A DNA stretch of 8,466 bases from an uncultured Mucilaginibacter sp. (GCA_946479225.1 CAMLFI010000093.1:1-8466); one strand, 5' to 3'. Positions 1 to 7,004 are shown, counted from the stretch's first letter. Translations and numbers: made by a program. The notes: generated by a model not told the origin, from the sequence alone.

Positions 1-436
1 AGAATGTAAAGGCAATTTCACTTCTAACCTTATCAATAGTTTTAGTGTAGATCTCGCTTTTCTCCAAATAAATAAAAAAAAAATTGCCATTCACCATATT
101 AATAGTTTGTGCCTGTAATCCCGTAATATATTCCAGCCGGTTGCCTCCGGAAAATGGAATTCGCACTTCGGCCTCTTTTAATCCATTCTCATTGAATATT
201 TTAATGCGCTTATGCCGCTGAAGCATAATATTAAACTGCTGATCAAAATATACGCTGGCCTTATCAAATAATACTTCTGCATTGGCGTCTTTTTCAAAAT
301 CGCAGGCTTTCATTTCCAGGTCTGCAACGTCTACTTTTCCGAAGGGCATTACAGCCGGAAGATTTTGAGAAGTAGTTTGGGCTTTCCCTGCAAATGCAAG
401 GGCACCCAATAAAAGTGTGGTAAAAATTTTATTCAT
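1..436 (-). CDS. Secreted DUF3857-domain protein, N-terminal part (runs off left edge)
   Basis: About 145 residues are visible before the gene leaves the window; the missing part is the C-terminus. The start is the ATG at 436-434. Residues 1-20 form a signal peptide (MNKIF, then a hydrophobic stretch TTLLLGALAFA, then GKAQ), so the product is exported, probably to the periplasm. The following sequence, with a KACDFEKDANAEVLFD segment, then QRHKRIKIFNENG and later EYITGLQA, matches my memory of DUF3857, a beta-rich domain that in Bacteroidota usually precedes a transglutaminase-like domain. That second domain would lie outside the window and is not seen. The function of the family is unknown to me. 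A run of ten A at 74-83 (ten T in the coding strand, encoding part of NFFFI) lies inside the gene, and the frame stays open on both sides. It lies downstream of hisS on the same strand but probably has its own promoter. Confidence 0.8.
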   Translation of the reverse strand, partial: MNKIFTTLLLGALAFAGKAQTTSQNLPAVMPFGKVDVADLEMKACDFEKDANAEVLFDKASVYFDQQFNIMLQRHKRIKIFNENGLKEAEVRIPFSGGNRLEYITGLQAQTINMVNGNFFFIYLEKSEIYTKTIDKVRSEIAFTF

Positions 437-459
437 TGTGATACGTCGGTATTAGGTAT

Positions 460-489
460 TAAATATAATGGTATTTATTAAAATACCAA
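460..489 (-). promoter_or_regulatory. Candidate promoter of the DUF3857 gene with an embedded dyad
   Basis: On the minus strand TTG (489-487) is followed after 19 bases by TATATTTA (467-460), a 7-of-8 match to the Bacteroidota -7 box TAnnTTTG at the expected spacing from a -33 TTG. The initiation point would fall about 15-20 bases before the ATG at 436. An 8-base inverted repeat, TGGTATTT and AAATACCA with a 4-base gap (about 469-488), fills the spacer between the two boxes. It could be an operator or a weak 3' hairpin of hisS. No T-run follows it, so a terminator is less likely. Confidence 0.45.
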
Positions 490-518
490 TGTCCCTTTTA
501 TAAATTGTGGTAAAAGTT

Positions 519-1886
519 TCAGGAAAACTTAGCTACTATTTCTTCCGTCGACAGCCTTTCCTGTGTACCGGTAAGCATATCCTTAACAGTAAGCCGGCCG
601 CTTTGCATTTCGTCGCTACCTATTAGAATAACGTAGGGGATGTGTTTGCTGTTGGCGTAATCTAATTGCTTTTTAATTTTCGCTCCGGCAGGATACAGTT
701 CAGCGCTGATATTTTCTGCGCGAAGTTGTTGGAGTAACGGCAGAGCATATAACTCACCTTCCTTATCAAAACAGCAAATTAAAACCTGCGATGCCTGCCC
801 GGCATCCTCCGGGAAAAGCTTAAGCTCTTCCATTACATCGTAGATCCTGTCAGCACCAAATGATATACCCGCACCCGTTAGCCCCTTTAAGCCGAACATA
901 CCGGTAAGATCATCATACCTGCCACCGCCGCCAATGCTGCCCATCTGCACTTCGTTGGTTTTCACCTCGAAGATGGCACCGGTATAATAATTAAGGCCAC
1001 GCGCAAGGGTTATGTCCAGTTCGCAGGTTGCGGTTTGCAGTTTGCAGAGTTTAAGGTAGTTGAAAACTGTCTCAATCTCATCACAACCTTTAATACCTGT
1101 TGCCGATGTTGCCAGCACATCGCGCAGCTCAGTTAACTTTTCTTCGTTGCTGCCTTGTAGTAAAATTATGGGTTGGATGCGTTCTATATCCGCCTGGGTA
1201 AAGCCGCGATCTAATAACTCTTTAACCACACCTTCAAAACCAATTTTGTCCAGCTTATCAATGGCAACCGTAAGGTCAATAATGTTATCAGCTTTGTTTA
1301 TGATCTCTGCTATGCCTGATAAGATCTTTCTATTGTTGATCTTGATAGTAAAATCTTTCAGTCCCAGCTTGCTAAGCGCCTCGTCGTATATCAGCACAAA
1401 CTCTGCCTCGTTAAGTAAAGAATCAGAGCCCACCACATCAGCGTCGCACTGAAAAAACTCGCGGTAACGGCCCTTTTGCGGCCTGTCTGCACGCCAAACC
1501 GGCTGCACCTGGAAACGCTTGAAAGGGAAGGTTATTTCGTTTTGGTGCTGTACTACATAACGGGCAAAGGGCACAGTTAAGTCGTAACGGAGGGCTTTTT
1601 CGGAGATAACAGAAGTAAGGGCTTTTGATGACAGTTCTGTTTGCTTCTTTTCTGTTTCCGCCCAAAAATCCCCACTGTTCAATATCTTAAACATCAGTTT
1701 ATCCCCCTCATCGCCATACTTACCGGTTAAAGTAGAAAGGTTTTCCATCGACGGGGTTTCTATCTGCTGATAGCCGTATTTACGGAAAACACTCTTTATG
1801 GTATCGAAAATGAAATTGCGGCGGCCCATCTCTAAGGGAGAAAAATCGCGGGTGCCTTTGGGTACTGATGGTTTAATTACAGCCAT
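519..1886 (-). CDS. hisS: Histidyl-tRNA synthetase (HisRS, class II)
   Basis: Cytoplasmic enzyme that attaches histidine to tRNA-His using ATP. Numbered from the ATG at 1886-1884, the protein is 455 residues, in keeping with Bacteroidota HisRS. It opens with MAVIKPSVPKGTRDF, the usual family start. The class II catalytic core is complete: LRYDLTVPFARY (about 99-110), motif 2 FKRFQVQPVWRADRPQKGR followed by REFFQCDAD (about 122-150), the histidine-specific LARGLNYYTG (about 294-303), GGGGRYDD (about 319-326) and motif 3 GAGISFGADRI (about 338-348). The C-terminal anticodon-binding domain runs from about VLICCFD to the end. An ATG at 1901 would add five residues (MYICR), but it lies upstream of a TACATTTG promoter box, so transcripts from that promoter would not include it; 1886 is preferred. 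The gene lies 42 bases after a VOC gene on the same strand. Confidence 0.97.
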   Translation of the reverse strand: MAVIKPSVPKGTRDFSPLEMGRRNFIFDTIKSVFRKYGYQQIETPSMENLSTLTGKYGDEGDKLMFKILNSGDFWAETEKKQTELSSKALTSVISEKALRYDLTVPFARYVVQHQNEITFPFKRFQVQPVWRADRPQKGRYREFFQCDADVVGSDSLLNEAEFVLIYDEALSKLGLKDFTIKINNRKILSGIAEIINKADNIIDLTVAIDKLDKIGFEGVVKELLDRGFTQADIERIQPIILLQGSNEEKLTELRDVLATSATGIKGCDEIETVFNYLKLCKLQTATCELDITLARGLNYYTGAIFEVKTNEVQMGSIGGGGRYDDLTGMFGLKGLTGAGISFGADRIYDVMEELKLFPEDAGQASQVLICCFDKEGELYALPLLQQLRAENISAELYPAGAKIKKQLDYANSKHIPYVILIGSDEMQSGRLTVKDMLTGTQERLSTEEIVAKFS

Positions 1887-1890
1887 GCGG

Positions 1891-1898
1891 CAAATGTA
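1891..1898 (-). promoter_or_regulatory. -7 box TACATTTG in front of hisS
   Basis: The minus strand reads TACATTTG, then CCGC, then the hisS ATG. This is a perfect match to the Bacteroidota -7 consensus TAnnTTTG and sits between the preceding VOC gene and hisS. There are only four bases between the box and ATG, so transcription would begin at or next to the start codon, giving a leaderless or nearly leaderless mRNA. I do not see a clear -33 TTG at the usual distance; TTT lies 20 bases upstream. Confidence 0.55.
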
Positions 1899-1928
1899 CA
1901 AAAATGCAAGGCTTATCTAAAGCCATTC

Positions 1929-2309
1929 CTACTGCGGTGGGGCTACATACTCCAGCAACTCCAACCTATTGCCAAACGGATCGTAAAAAGTAAAACGTGC
2001 GCGGCCGGGAATTAAAGGCTCTTCGTATAATTTAATGCCGTTTTGTTCTAACCAGCTGCGCGACGCGGTTATATCCGTCACCTCAAACGCAGTATGCCTT
2101 GCAGAACGGGGCGATACGGGTTCAATACCAATATGCAGCTCAATATCTGCCCAGGTAAACCAGTGGCCCGGAACATTAAAAACGTCCGGCCGTTCTATTT
2201 GCTGCAGGCCCATAACAGTTTTATAAAACTGGCGTGCTTCCTCCAATCGCTCAACGGGTACGCAAATGTTAATATGATCCGTACGTTTATATACCAGCGG
2301 ATTATTCAT
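1929..2309 (-). CDS. VOC (glyoxalase/dioxygenase) superfamily protein with intact metal site
   Basis: A single-domain vicinal-oxygen-chelate protein of 126 residues. The paired beta-alpha-beta-beta-beta halves can be followed, and all four usual metal-ligand positions are filled: His12 (TDHINICV), His59 (IELHIG), His72 (RHTAFEV) and Glu117 (DPFGNRLEL). It is therefore likely a metal-dependent lyase, dioxygenase or glyoxalase-like enzyme of the cytoplasm; the substrate cannot be told. The chosen ATG is at 2309-2307; an upstream in-frame ATG at 2330 would add seven residues (MYLHLPN) and reach further into the preceding gene. With the 2309 start the ATG overlaps the stop of the upstream VOC gene by eight bases (ATGAATAA), which suggests translational coupling. 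A TACATTTG box six bases before the ATG may give it its own promoter as well. Confidence 0.85.
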   Translation of the reverse strand: MNNPLVYKRTDHINICVPVERLEEARQFYKTVMGLQQIERPDVFNVPGHWFTWADIELHIGIEPVSPRSARHTAFEVTDITASRSWLEQNGIKLYEEPLIPGRARFTFYDPFGNRLELLEYVAPPQ

Positions 2310-2679
2310 GTTCGGCAAATGTAAGTACATAACCGTTATTGTCCTTTATAGAAAATTCGGTGGCTCCGTAAAATGTGGTTTCTAAACCTTTTAAAACGGT
2401 CATTTTGTCTTTTATATCCTCGAAAAATTGCTTTATGTTTTTTAGATTGATATACAATAACAGCGAGCCGCCATTAGTGCGGGAGATCTCGGGCAGGTCC
2501 TCCGCCAGGCTCTCAAACGTTTGGAACATTAAGGTAACGCTACCGTTAACCATCATAGCCCAAACCAGTTCATCGCCATCCTCCGGTACAGACATAGTTA
2601 TTTTAAAGCCCAACACCTTGTAAAAGGCAATAGTAGCTTTCATATCATATACAAAAATATTGGGTGCCAGGCTTTCCAT
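2302..2679 (-). CDS. VOC superfamily protein lacking the usual metal ligands
   Basis: A 125-residue protein of the glyoxalase/bleomycin-resistance fold: LAPNIFVYDMKATIAFYKVLGF at the start, a central DELVWAMMVNGSVTLMFQ strand pair, and DNNGYVLTFAEHE at the end. The positions that bind metal in VOC enzymes are replaced: Asn7 for the first His, Gln53 at the second, no His in the third strand (GSLLLYINL) and Thr120 for the last Glu. This resembles ligand-binding VOC proteins of the bleomycin-resistance type more than metal enzymes, so binding or sequestration rather than catalysis is my inference. The ATG at 2679 is the only sensible start. Its 3' end overlaps the next VOC gene by eight bases, so the two are probably made together. 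Confidence 0.8.
   Translation of the reverse strand: MESLAPNIFVYDMKATIAFYKVLGFKITMSVPEDGDELVWAMMVNGSVTLMFQTFESLAEDLPEISRTNGGSLLLYINLKNIKQFFEDIKDKMTVLKGLETTFYGATEFSIKDNNGYVLTFAEHE
2316..2323 (-). promoter_or_regulatory. -7 box TACATTTG in front of the downstream VOC gene
   Basis: The minus strand reads TACATTTG, then CCGAAC, then ATG of the VOC gene at 2309. It is the same octamer and nearly the same spacing as before hisS. However, it lies inside the coding end of the upstream VOC gene (codons for L-T-F-A), so it could be a chance match, and I see no -33 TTG upstream. Confidence 0.3.
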
Positions 2680-2707
2680 AAAATTGGGTTTATAGGGCTA
2701 AAATACG

Positions 2708-2715
2708 CAAACATG
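2708..2715 (-). promoter_or_regulatory. Weak candidate -7 box before the VOC gene pair
   Basis: The minus strand reads CATGTTTG, a 7-of-8 match to TAnnTTTG, 28 bases before the ATG at 2679. The nearest TTG upstream is 24 bases away and lies at the end of the glmS terminator T-run. A promoter is needed here because the glmS terminator precedes the pair, but this exact site is uncertain. Confidence 0.3.
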
Positions 2716-2740
2716 TTTCATTTTACATTTACTAATAAAC

Positions 2741-2773
2741 AAAAAAGGCGTCCTGTTTGCACGGGACGCCTTT
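2741..2773 (-). terminator. Intrinsic terminator of glmS
   Basis: On the minus strand, 18 bases after the glmS stop, AAAGGCGTCC pairs perfectly with GGACGCCTTT around a loop of about ten bases (arms 2773-2764 and 2753-2744). The second arm runs straight into six T (2746-2741). A GC-rich 10-bp stem plus T-run is a textbook Rho-independent terminator. It separates glmS from the VOC pair. Confidence 0.9.
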
Positions 2774-2790
2774 GTTTATATTAGTTATAG

Positions 2791-4626
2791 CTATTCTACC
2801 GTAACCGATTTTGCCAGATTGCGGGGTTGGTCTACATTACAATTACGCATAACCGCTATGTGGTAAGCCAATAACTGCAATGGTATAGTAGCCAGCAGCG
2901 GCACAAACGCGTCGTTTGTGGCAGGTATTTCAATTACATAGTCGGCCATACCTTTAACATCGGTATCACCTTCGGTAACAATGGCAATAACACGCCCACC
3001 ACGGGCCTTTACCTCCTGTATGTTGCTAACCACTTTCTCATACGATGAATTTTTAGTGGCGATAAACACAACAGGCAATTCGGCGTCAATAAGGGCGATA
3101 GGGCCATGCTTCATTTCTGCCGCCGGATAACCCTCGGCGTGTATATATGATATCTCCTTAAGCTTTAAAGCGCCCTCCAGAGCAACGGGAAATGAACTCC
3201 CCCTGCCCAGGAACAAGCAATTGCTTGAATCTTTGAATATTTCCGCTATCTTCTTAACCTCGTCATTACACTTAAGTGTTTGTTCCACCAACCCGGGGAT
3301 CTGATCAAGCTCAGTTAAAAACTCCATCAACCTGCTCCGGCTCATGGTGCCGCGTATTTGGGCAATATAAAAAGCCATCAGCGTTAAAACCGTAACCTGG
3401 GCGGTAAACGCTTTGGTTGATGCCACACCAATTTCGGGGCCGGCATGCGTATAAACCCCCGCATCGGTAATACGTGGTATAGATGCGCCCACCACATTAC
3501 ATATACCGAATATAGTTGCGCCCTTTTCTTTTGCCAGTTCAAGCGCCGCCATGGTATCGGCTGTTTCGCCTGATTGTGATATGGCTATAACAATGTCTTT
3601 TTCAGAAATAATTGGATTACGATACCTGAACTCAGAAGCGTACTCCACTTCTACAGATATACGCGCGTATTCTTCAATCAGGTATTCGCCAACCAAACCC
3701 GCATGCCATGATGTACCGCAGGCTACAATGATAATACGGTCAACATTTTTTAATTTATCAGCATACTCTTTTATGCCGCCTAACTGCACCTTGCCTTTAT
3801 CGGGGTAGATTCGTCCGCGCATGCAATCGCGTATAGAACGGGCCTGCTCGTAGATCTCTTTTAACATAAAGTGATCGTAGCCGCCTTTTTCAAGCATTTC
3901 CAATTTCAGGTCAAGCTCTTGAATATATGGGGTTTGAACAGTGTTGTCAATATTCTTTATCAGCAGGTTATTGCGCTCAATGTAGGCTATCTCGTTGTCG
4001 TTTAAATAGATAACATTTTTGGTATACTCCACTATAGGTGTAGCGTCTGATGCTACAAAATATTCGCCCTTGCCTACACCTATAACCATTGGGCTGCCTT
4101 TACGGGCGGCAATAAGCAAGTTGGGCTCCTCGGCACTCATAATAACAATGGCATAAGCGCCTATAACCCTGTTAAGGGCAATACGCACAGCTTCTTTTAA
4201 ATCAACACCGGTTTCGGTCAAAATATCCTCAACCAGGTGTATTAAAACTTCGGTGTCTGTATCACTTTTAAAAATGTGCCCTTTTGCCAACAGGGTTTCT
4301 TTTATAATGCCGTAATTTTCAATAATGCCATTATGGATGATGGTCAGCTTGCGGTCTCCGGATGAGTGCGGATGCGAATTACGGTCGCTTGGCGCTCCAT
4401 GTGTTGCCCAGCGTGTATGGCCAATACCTATTGTTCCGGTAAGTTTAATGCCTTTAACAAACTCTTCAAGGTCGCTTACCTTACCGGTTTTCTTGTATAC
4501 TTTTAAGTCTTTATCAAACAAGGCAACACCGGCACTATCGTATCCCCGGTATTCAAGGCGATGCAGGCCTTTAATAATTATTGGATAAGCGTCTCTGTGG
4601 CCTACATAGCCTACAATTCCACACAT
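2791..4626 (-). CDS. glmS: Glutamine--fructose-6-phosphate aminotransferase (isomerizing)
   Basis: Converts fructose-6-phosphate and glutamine to glucosamine-6-phosphate and glutamate, the first step toward UDP-GlcNAc for peptidoglycan and lipopolysaccharide; cytoplasmic. The full-length protein has 611 residues. The N-terminal glutaminase domain has the nucleophile Cys2 exposed after Met removal (MCGIVGYVG), EYRGYDSAG (25-33), HTRWATHG (70-77), HNG (98-100) and the Asp of SDTDTE (121-126). Two SIS sugar-isomerase domains follow: CGTSWHA (303-309) and SQSGETADT (350-358) in the first, GRGSSFP (474-480) in the second. Isomerase residues matching E. coli Glu488, His504 and Lys603 are Glu491, His507 and Lys606, the last in the C-terminal tail DQPRNLAKSVTVE. 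It starts 107 bases after the DUF4270 stop, behind a strong hairpin. I find no TAnnTTTG box there and no sign of the glmS ribozyme known from Firmicutes. Confidence 0.98.
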   Translation of the reverse strand: MCGIVGYVGHRDAYPIIIKGLHRLEYRGYDSAGVALFDKDLKVYKKTGKVSDLEEFVKGIKLTGTIGIGHTRWATHGAPSDRNSHPHSSGDRKLTIIHNGIIENYGIIKETLLAKGHIFKSDTDTEVLIHLVEDILTETGVDLKEAVRIALNRVIGAYAIVIMSAEEPNLLIAARKGSPMVIGVGKGEYFVASDATPIVEYTKNVIYLNDNEIAYIERNNLLIKNIDNTVQTPYIQELDLKLEMLEKGGYDHFMLKEIYEQARSIRDCMRGRIYPDKGKVQLGGIKEYADKLKNVDRIIIVACGTSWHAGLVGEYLIEEYARISVEVEYASEFRYRNPIISEKDIVIAISQSGETADTMAALELAKEKGATIFGICNVVGASIPRITDAGVYTHAGPEIGVASTKAFTAQVTVLTLMAFYIAQIRGTMSRSRLMEFLTELDQIPGLVEQTLKCNDEVKKIAEIFKDSSNCLFLGRGSSFPVALEGALKLKEISYIHAEGYPAAEMKHGPIALIDAELPVVFIATKNSSYEKVVSNIQEVKARGGRVIAIVTEGDTDVKGMADYVIEIPATNDAFVPLLATIPLQLLAYHIAVMRNCNVDQPRNLAKSVTVE

Positions 4627-4650
4627 AAATTTTAATTTAGTAAAAGCTGT

Positions 4651-4695
4651 AAAAATAATCAGCTATATAAGAAGATTATATAGCTGATTGTTTTT
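4651..4695 (-). terminator. Perfect 14-bp hairpin between the DUF4270 gene and glmS, likely terminator
   Basis: The arms AATCAGCTATATAA (4657-4670) and TTATATAGCTGATT (4676-4689) are perfectly complementary around a 5-base loop. AAAAA (4651-4655) and TTTTT (4691-4695) extend the stem past one T/G position (4656 and 4690). Read on the minus strand, the second arm is followed by A and then TTTTT, so it probably ends the GT5-like/DUF4270 transcript. The symmetry would also let it work on the plus strand. The stem is AT-rich (three GC pairs). It could alternatively be a regulatory leader structure of glmS, since it ends 24 bases before that ATG. Confidence 0.65.
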
Positions 4696-4714
4696 AAATG
4701 GTAAATAAACAACA

Positions 4715-4729
4715 TTTCTGCAGCAGAAA
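4715..4729. repeat. Small inverted repeat after the DUF4270 stop
   Basis: TTTCTGC and GCAGAAA are separated by a single base, five bases past the DUF4270 stop codon. As RNA this gives a short hairpin of 6 bp with a 3-base loop. There is no T-run, so it is not a terminator by itself; it may protect the 3' end of the message or be chance. Confidence 0.35.
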
Positions 4730-4733
4730 CGCC

Positions 4734-6134
4734 CTATTTAGCCACTTTGGTATAAATTATATTAAGTTTTATACGATTTGGCGAAGGAGAGTCCTTATCA
4801 AAGCCAATAAGAGCAGATCGGCCATCCAGTTGAGGATCCGGCCTTACATCGCTAAAAAAACTCGATCCTTGGTTATTCACGGCACCTAAATATGCTCCAT
4901 AGTCAACCACTTTTCCGCGCATAAGGTCTTGCACGTAAGCGGTAACTAAAAAGTGGTATTCTTTTTTTGCCGGATTGTAAAATCCGCCGTATGATGCATT
5001 TGCTCGAGGATCTGACGACATGTTGTCCTGAATATTGATGCGTTGGTTTGCAATGTCGAGTCGGTAAAACATCAAACTGTTCAATGCTTCGTACGGAAAC
5101 GTTGTACCCGGCTGTGCAGATATAACCAACTCGGCACGATTAACAATTATATCGCTGCCAACTTTAGTAATAATTTCCTTTAGATAAGGGAACTGTATTT
5201 TAGCCCTTAAACCCAATAAACCTTGCAGGTAAAAATTACCACGCGTTTTTTGGGTGCTGGCCAGTTCCGCTGCTATAGCGGTACCCGTATAATCATGTCT
5301 GATCTCGGCCGATCTCACGGCGCTTGGCAGTATTATATACGAGGTATCTATCTTATCAACCCCGGCAGTGGTTGTTTTCGTCTTGAAATACACTTTAACA
5401 GAGGCCGAATCCATGTTTAACATAAATGTGCCACCCGGGCCTGTTTGTGCTTTATCAAGCGTAACATATAACCCGTTAACCGCATTTTTGAAAACAAGGT
5501 TTGATGATAGCTGCGATGCCGGTGCATCAAACAAGTTAGTCCTCACAAATTGCGGGTTTATTGGAATACGCAATTGCGGCGAAAATTTCATCACCGAATC
5601 CTTTTTTGCTCTTATAGGCTCTACTACTTTAACGCTGTCATGCGTTCTTGAAAGGAACGACTGTGTGCCTAACAATGTGCTTTTACTCTTCCATTTTTTT
5701 GAAGCCGGATAAGATACGTTGGATAACAAACGCTCATCCAACTGGTATACGTTAGCTTTAAAGCGCGTGGTTATAGAGTCGCCGTAAAAACCGTTGGCAT
5801 ACGGTAAAACCAATATAGCCGAGTCTATTGTTATGGTACCCGTTGGCAAAGAATAGCTAATGCTACCGGGCAAATTCAAATCCATTGCCACGTTAGATTC
5901 CGTAATACCAAAAACCGGGTCTTTAAAATACGACAATGGTGTTTGCGTTAATCCGGATGCGCTTGCGTCTTCTTCACGTACAGTACTAACAAATACAGAA
6001 GATGTGTCTATCAGTTTGCCTTCTATCAAGGTTTCATCGTTAACACCAAGATTAACAGAGCCTTGCTTTTTGCAACTGCTTAAAATAAAAAGACTTATTA
6101 ACAGGGTCAATAAGTCTAATCTGAAAAATTTCAT
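4734..6134 (-). CDS. DUF4270 family outer-membrane-type lipoprotein
   Basis: A 466-residue lipoprotein. The N-terminus is a lipoprotein signal peptide: a charged start, hydrophobic LLTLLISLFI, then lipobox LSSC with Cys21 as the lipidation site, followed by KKQ. In Bacteroidota such proteins usually reach the outer membrane. The rest is beta-rich and Ser/Thr-rich. Segments such as LGVNDETLIEGKLIDTSSVFVSTVREED, TQTPLSYFKDPVFGITESNVAMDLNL and TIDSAILVLPYANGFYGDS are what I recognise as DUF4270, whose function is unknown to me. The ATG at 6134 is preferred over a TTG at 6146 that would add four residues. It starts 15 bases after the stop of the GT5-like gene and has no promoter of its own that I can see, so the two form an operon. 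A hairpin ends the unit before glmS. Confidence 0.85.
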   Translation of the reverse strand: MKFFRLDLLTLLISLFILSSCKKQGSVNLGVNDETLIEGKLIDTSSVFVSTVREEDASASGLTQTPLSYFKDPVFGITESNVAMDLNLPGSISYSLPTGTITIDSAILVLPYANGFYGDSITTRFKANVYQLDERLLSNVSYPASKKWKSKSTLLGTQSFLSRTHDSVKVVEPIRAKKDSVMKFSPQLRIPINPQFVRTNLFDAPASQLSSNLVFKNAVNGLYVTLDKAQTGPGGTFMLNMDSASVKVYFKTKTTTAGVDKIDTSYIILPSAVRSAEIRHDYTGTAIAAELASTQKTRGNFYLQGLLGLRAKIQFPYLKEIITKVGSDIIVNRAELVISAQPGTTFPYEALNSLMFYRLDIANQRINIQDNMSSDPRANASYGGFYNPAKKEYHFLVTAYVQDLMRGKVVDYGAYLGAVNNQGSSFFSDVRPDPQLDGRSALIGFDKDSPSPNRIKLNIIYTKVAK

Positions 6135-6149
6135 ATTTGATCTCAAAGC

Positions 6150-6974
6150 TTATACAACATTTACCAATTCTTCAGTGGTAATTTCGTCGTAAAAATTGTA
6201 ATAATTTTCGAAATCTGCAGTAGAATTGAACTCTAAAACCGATTTATGGCTGTTTTTAACATTATTTAACACATCCTCATCGATATTTTCGCCTGCCAAC
6301 ACAATCCCATCACTATAATGTATAGCGCCTTCGTACAGCGATGTATTGCTGCCCGGCTTGTACATTTCGGTATGCTCTTCGGTCATACCACCCATTACTG
6401 CTTTTTGAGCAAAATCAGGGGCCATATCGCCTTTAAAATCATTGTCATAAATAGAGTAAACTATTTTTGAGTTCTTAAAGGTAGGATCGTCTTTGTACGT
6501 AGTTTTTAAATACGCCGGTACTAACGAGCTCATCCAACCATGACAGTGTATAACATCAGGAGCCCATCCTAATTTCTTCACCGTCTCCAATGCTCCTTTG
6601 CAGAAAAATATCATCCGCTCATCGTTATCGGCATAAAACTTCCCGTCTTTGTCCTCAAACACATGCTTTCGCTGAAAATACTCTTCGTTATCCAAAAAAT
6701 AAACCTGCATACGCGCCGCCGGAATAGAGGCGACTTTAATGATCAGCGGATTATCATTATCATTAATGATAATATTCATACCCGATAAGCGGATCACTTC
6801 ATGAAGGCGATTCCTGCGCTCATTGATATTACCGAAACGAGGCATAAGGATACGGATCTCGTAGCCTTTCTCCTGCATTGCCTGCGGAAGCTGCCGTGTT
6901 ATTTCAGAAATTTTAGTGAGTTCAAGGAAAGGCGACATTTCATGAGTTATAAACAATAGCTTAGATTTACCCAT
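6150..6974 (-). CDS. Single-domain GT5 (glycogen/starch synthase-like) protein, probably not a canonical glycogen synthase
   Basis: A 274-residue protein matching only the N-terminal half of glycogen synthase. Visible family features are KLLFITHEMSPF (5-16), the helix ending RQLPQAMQEKGYEIRILMPRF (27-47), DVIHCHGW (140-147, the HxW segment of the GT5 fold), IVYSIYDNDFKG (171-182) and YEGAIHYSDGIVLAG (214-228). Aligning the first helix with GlgA puts ELTKI (18-22) where GlgA has the ADP-glucose-binding KTGGL. The C-terminal GT-B domain with the second half of the active site is absent, and the gene ends cleanly before the next one, so this is a family form rather than a fresh truncation. Databases would likely label it glycogen/starch synthase; that activity is doubtful. 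The ATG at 6974 is chosen because it begins the conserved core; an ATG at 7067 would add 31 residues running across a good promoter. Confidence 0.8.
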   Translation of the reverse strand: MGKSKLLFITHEMSPFLELTKISEITRQLPQAMQEKGYEIRILMPRFGNINERRNRLHEVIRLSGMNIIINDNDNPLIIKVASIPAARMQVYFLDNEEYFQRKHVFEDKDGKFYADNDERMIFFCKGALETVKKLGWAPDVIHCHGWMSSLVPAYLKTTYKDDPTFKNSKIVYSIYDNDFKGDMAPDFAQKAVMGGMTEEHTEMYKPGSNTSLYEGAIHYSDGIVLAGENIDEDVLNNVKNSHKSVLEFNSTADFENYYNFYDEITTEELVNVV

Positions 6975-7004
6975 CTCCAATTCAGAATTTAAATTATAAA
7001 ACTT

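Noticed and set aside
1438..1665. A 75-residue minus-strand frame inside hisS, and plus-strand frames inside hisS, glmS and the DUF4270 gene
   Set aside because: All lie wholly or almost wholly within well-identified genes in other frames or on the opposite strand, and their sequences resemble no protein family; they are shadows.
4627..4733. glmS ribozyme or riboswitch upstream of glmS
   Set aside because: The gap is only 107 bases and consists of two simple hairpins. I see no glmS ribozyme core, and that ribozyme is known mainly from Firmicutes.
4698..4889. A 63-residue plus-strand frame overlapping the 3' end of the DUF4270 gene
   Set aside because: Two thirds or more is antisense to the lipoprotein gene, with no promoter box and no recognisable domain.
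6135..6146. TTG start giving four extra residues on the DUF4270 lipoprotein
   Set aside because: The ATG at 6134 gives a normal short charged N-terminus before the signal peptide, and Bacteroidota rarely use TTG.
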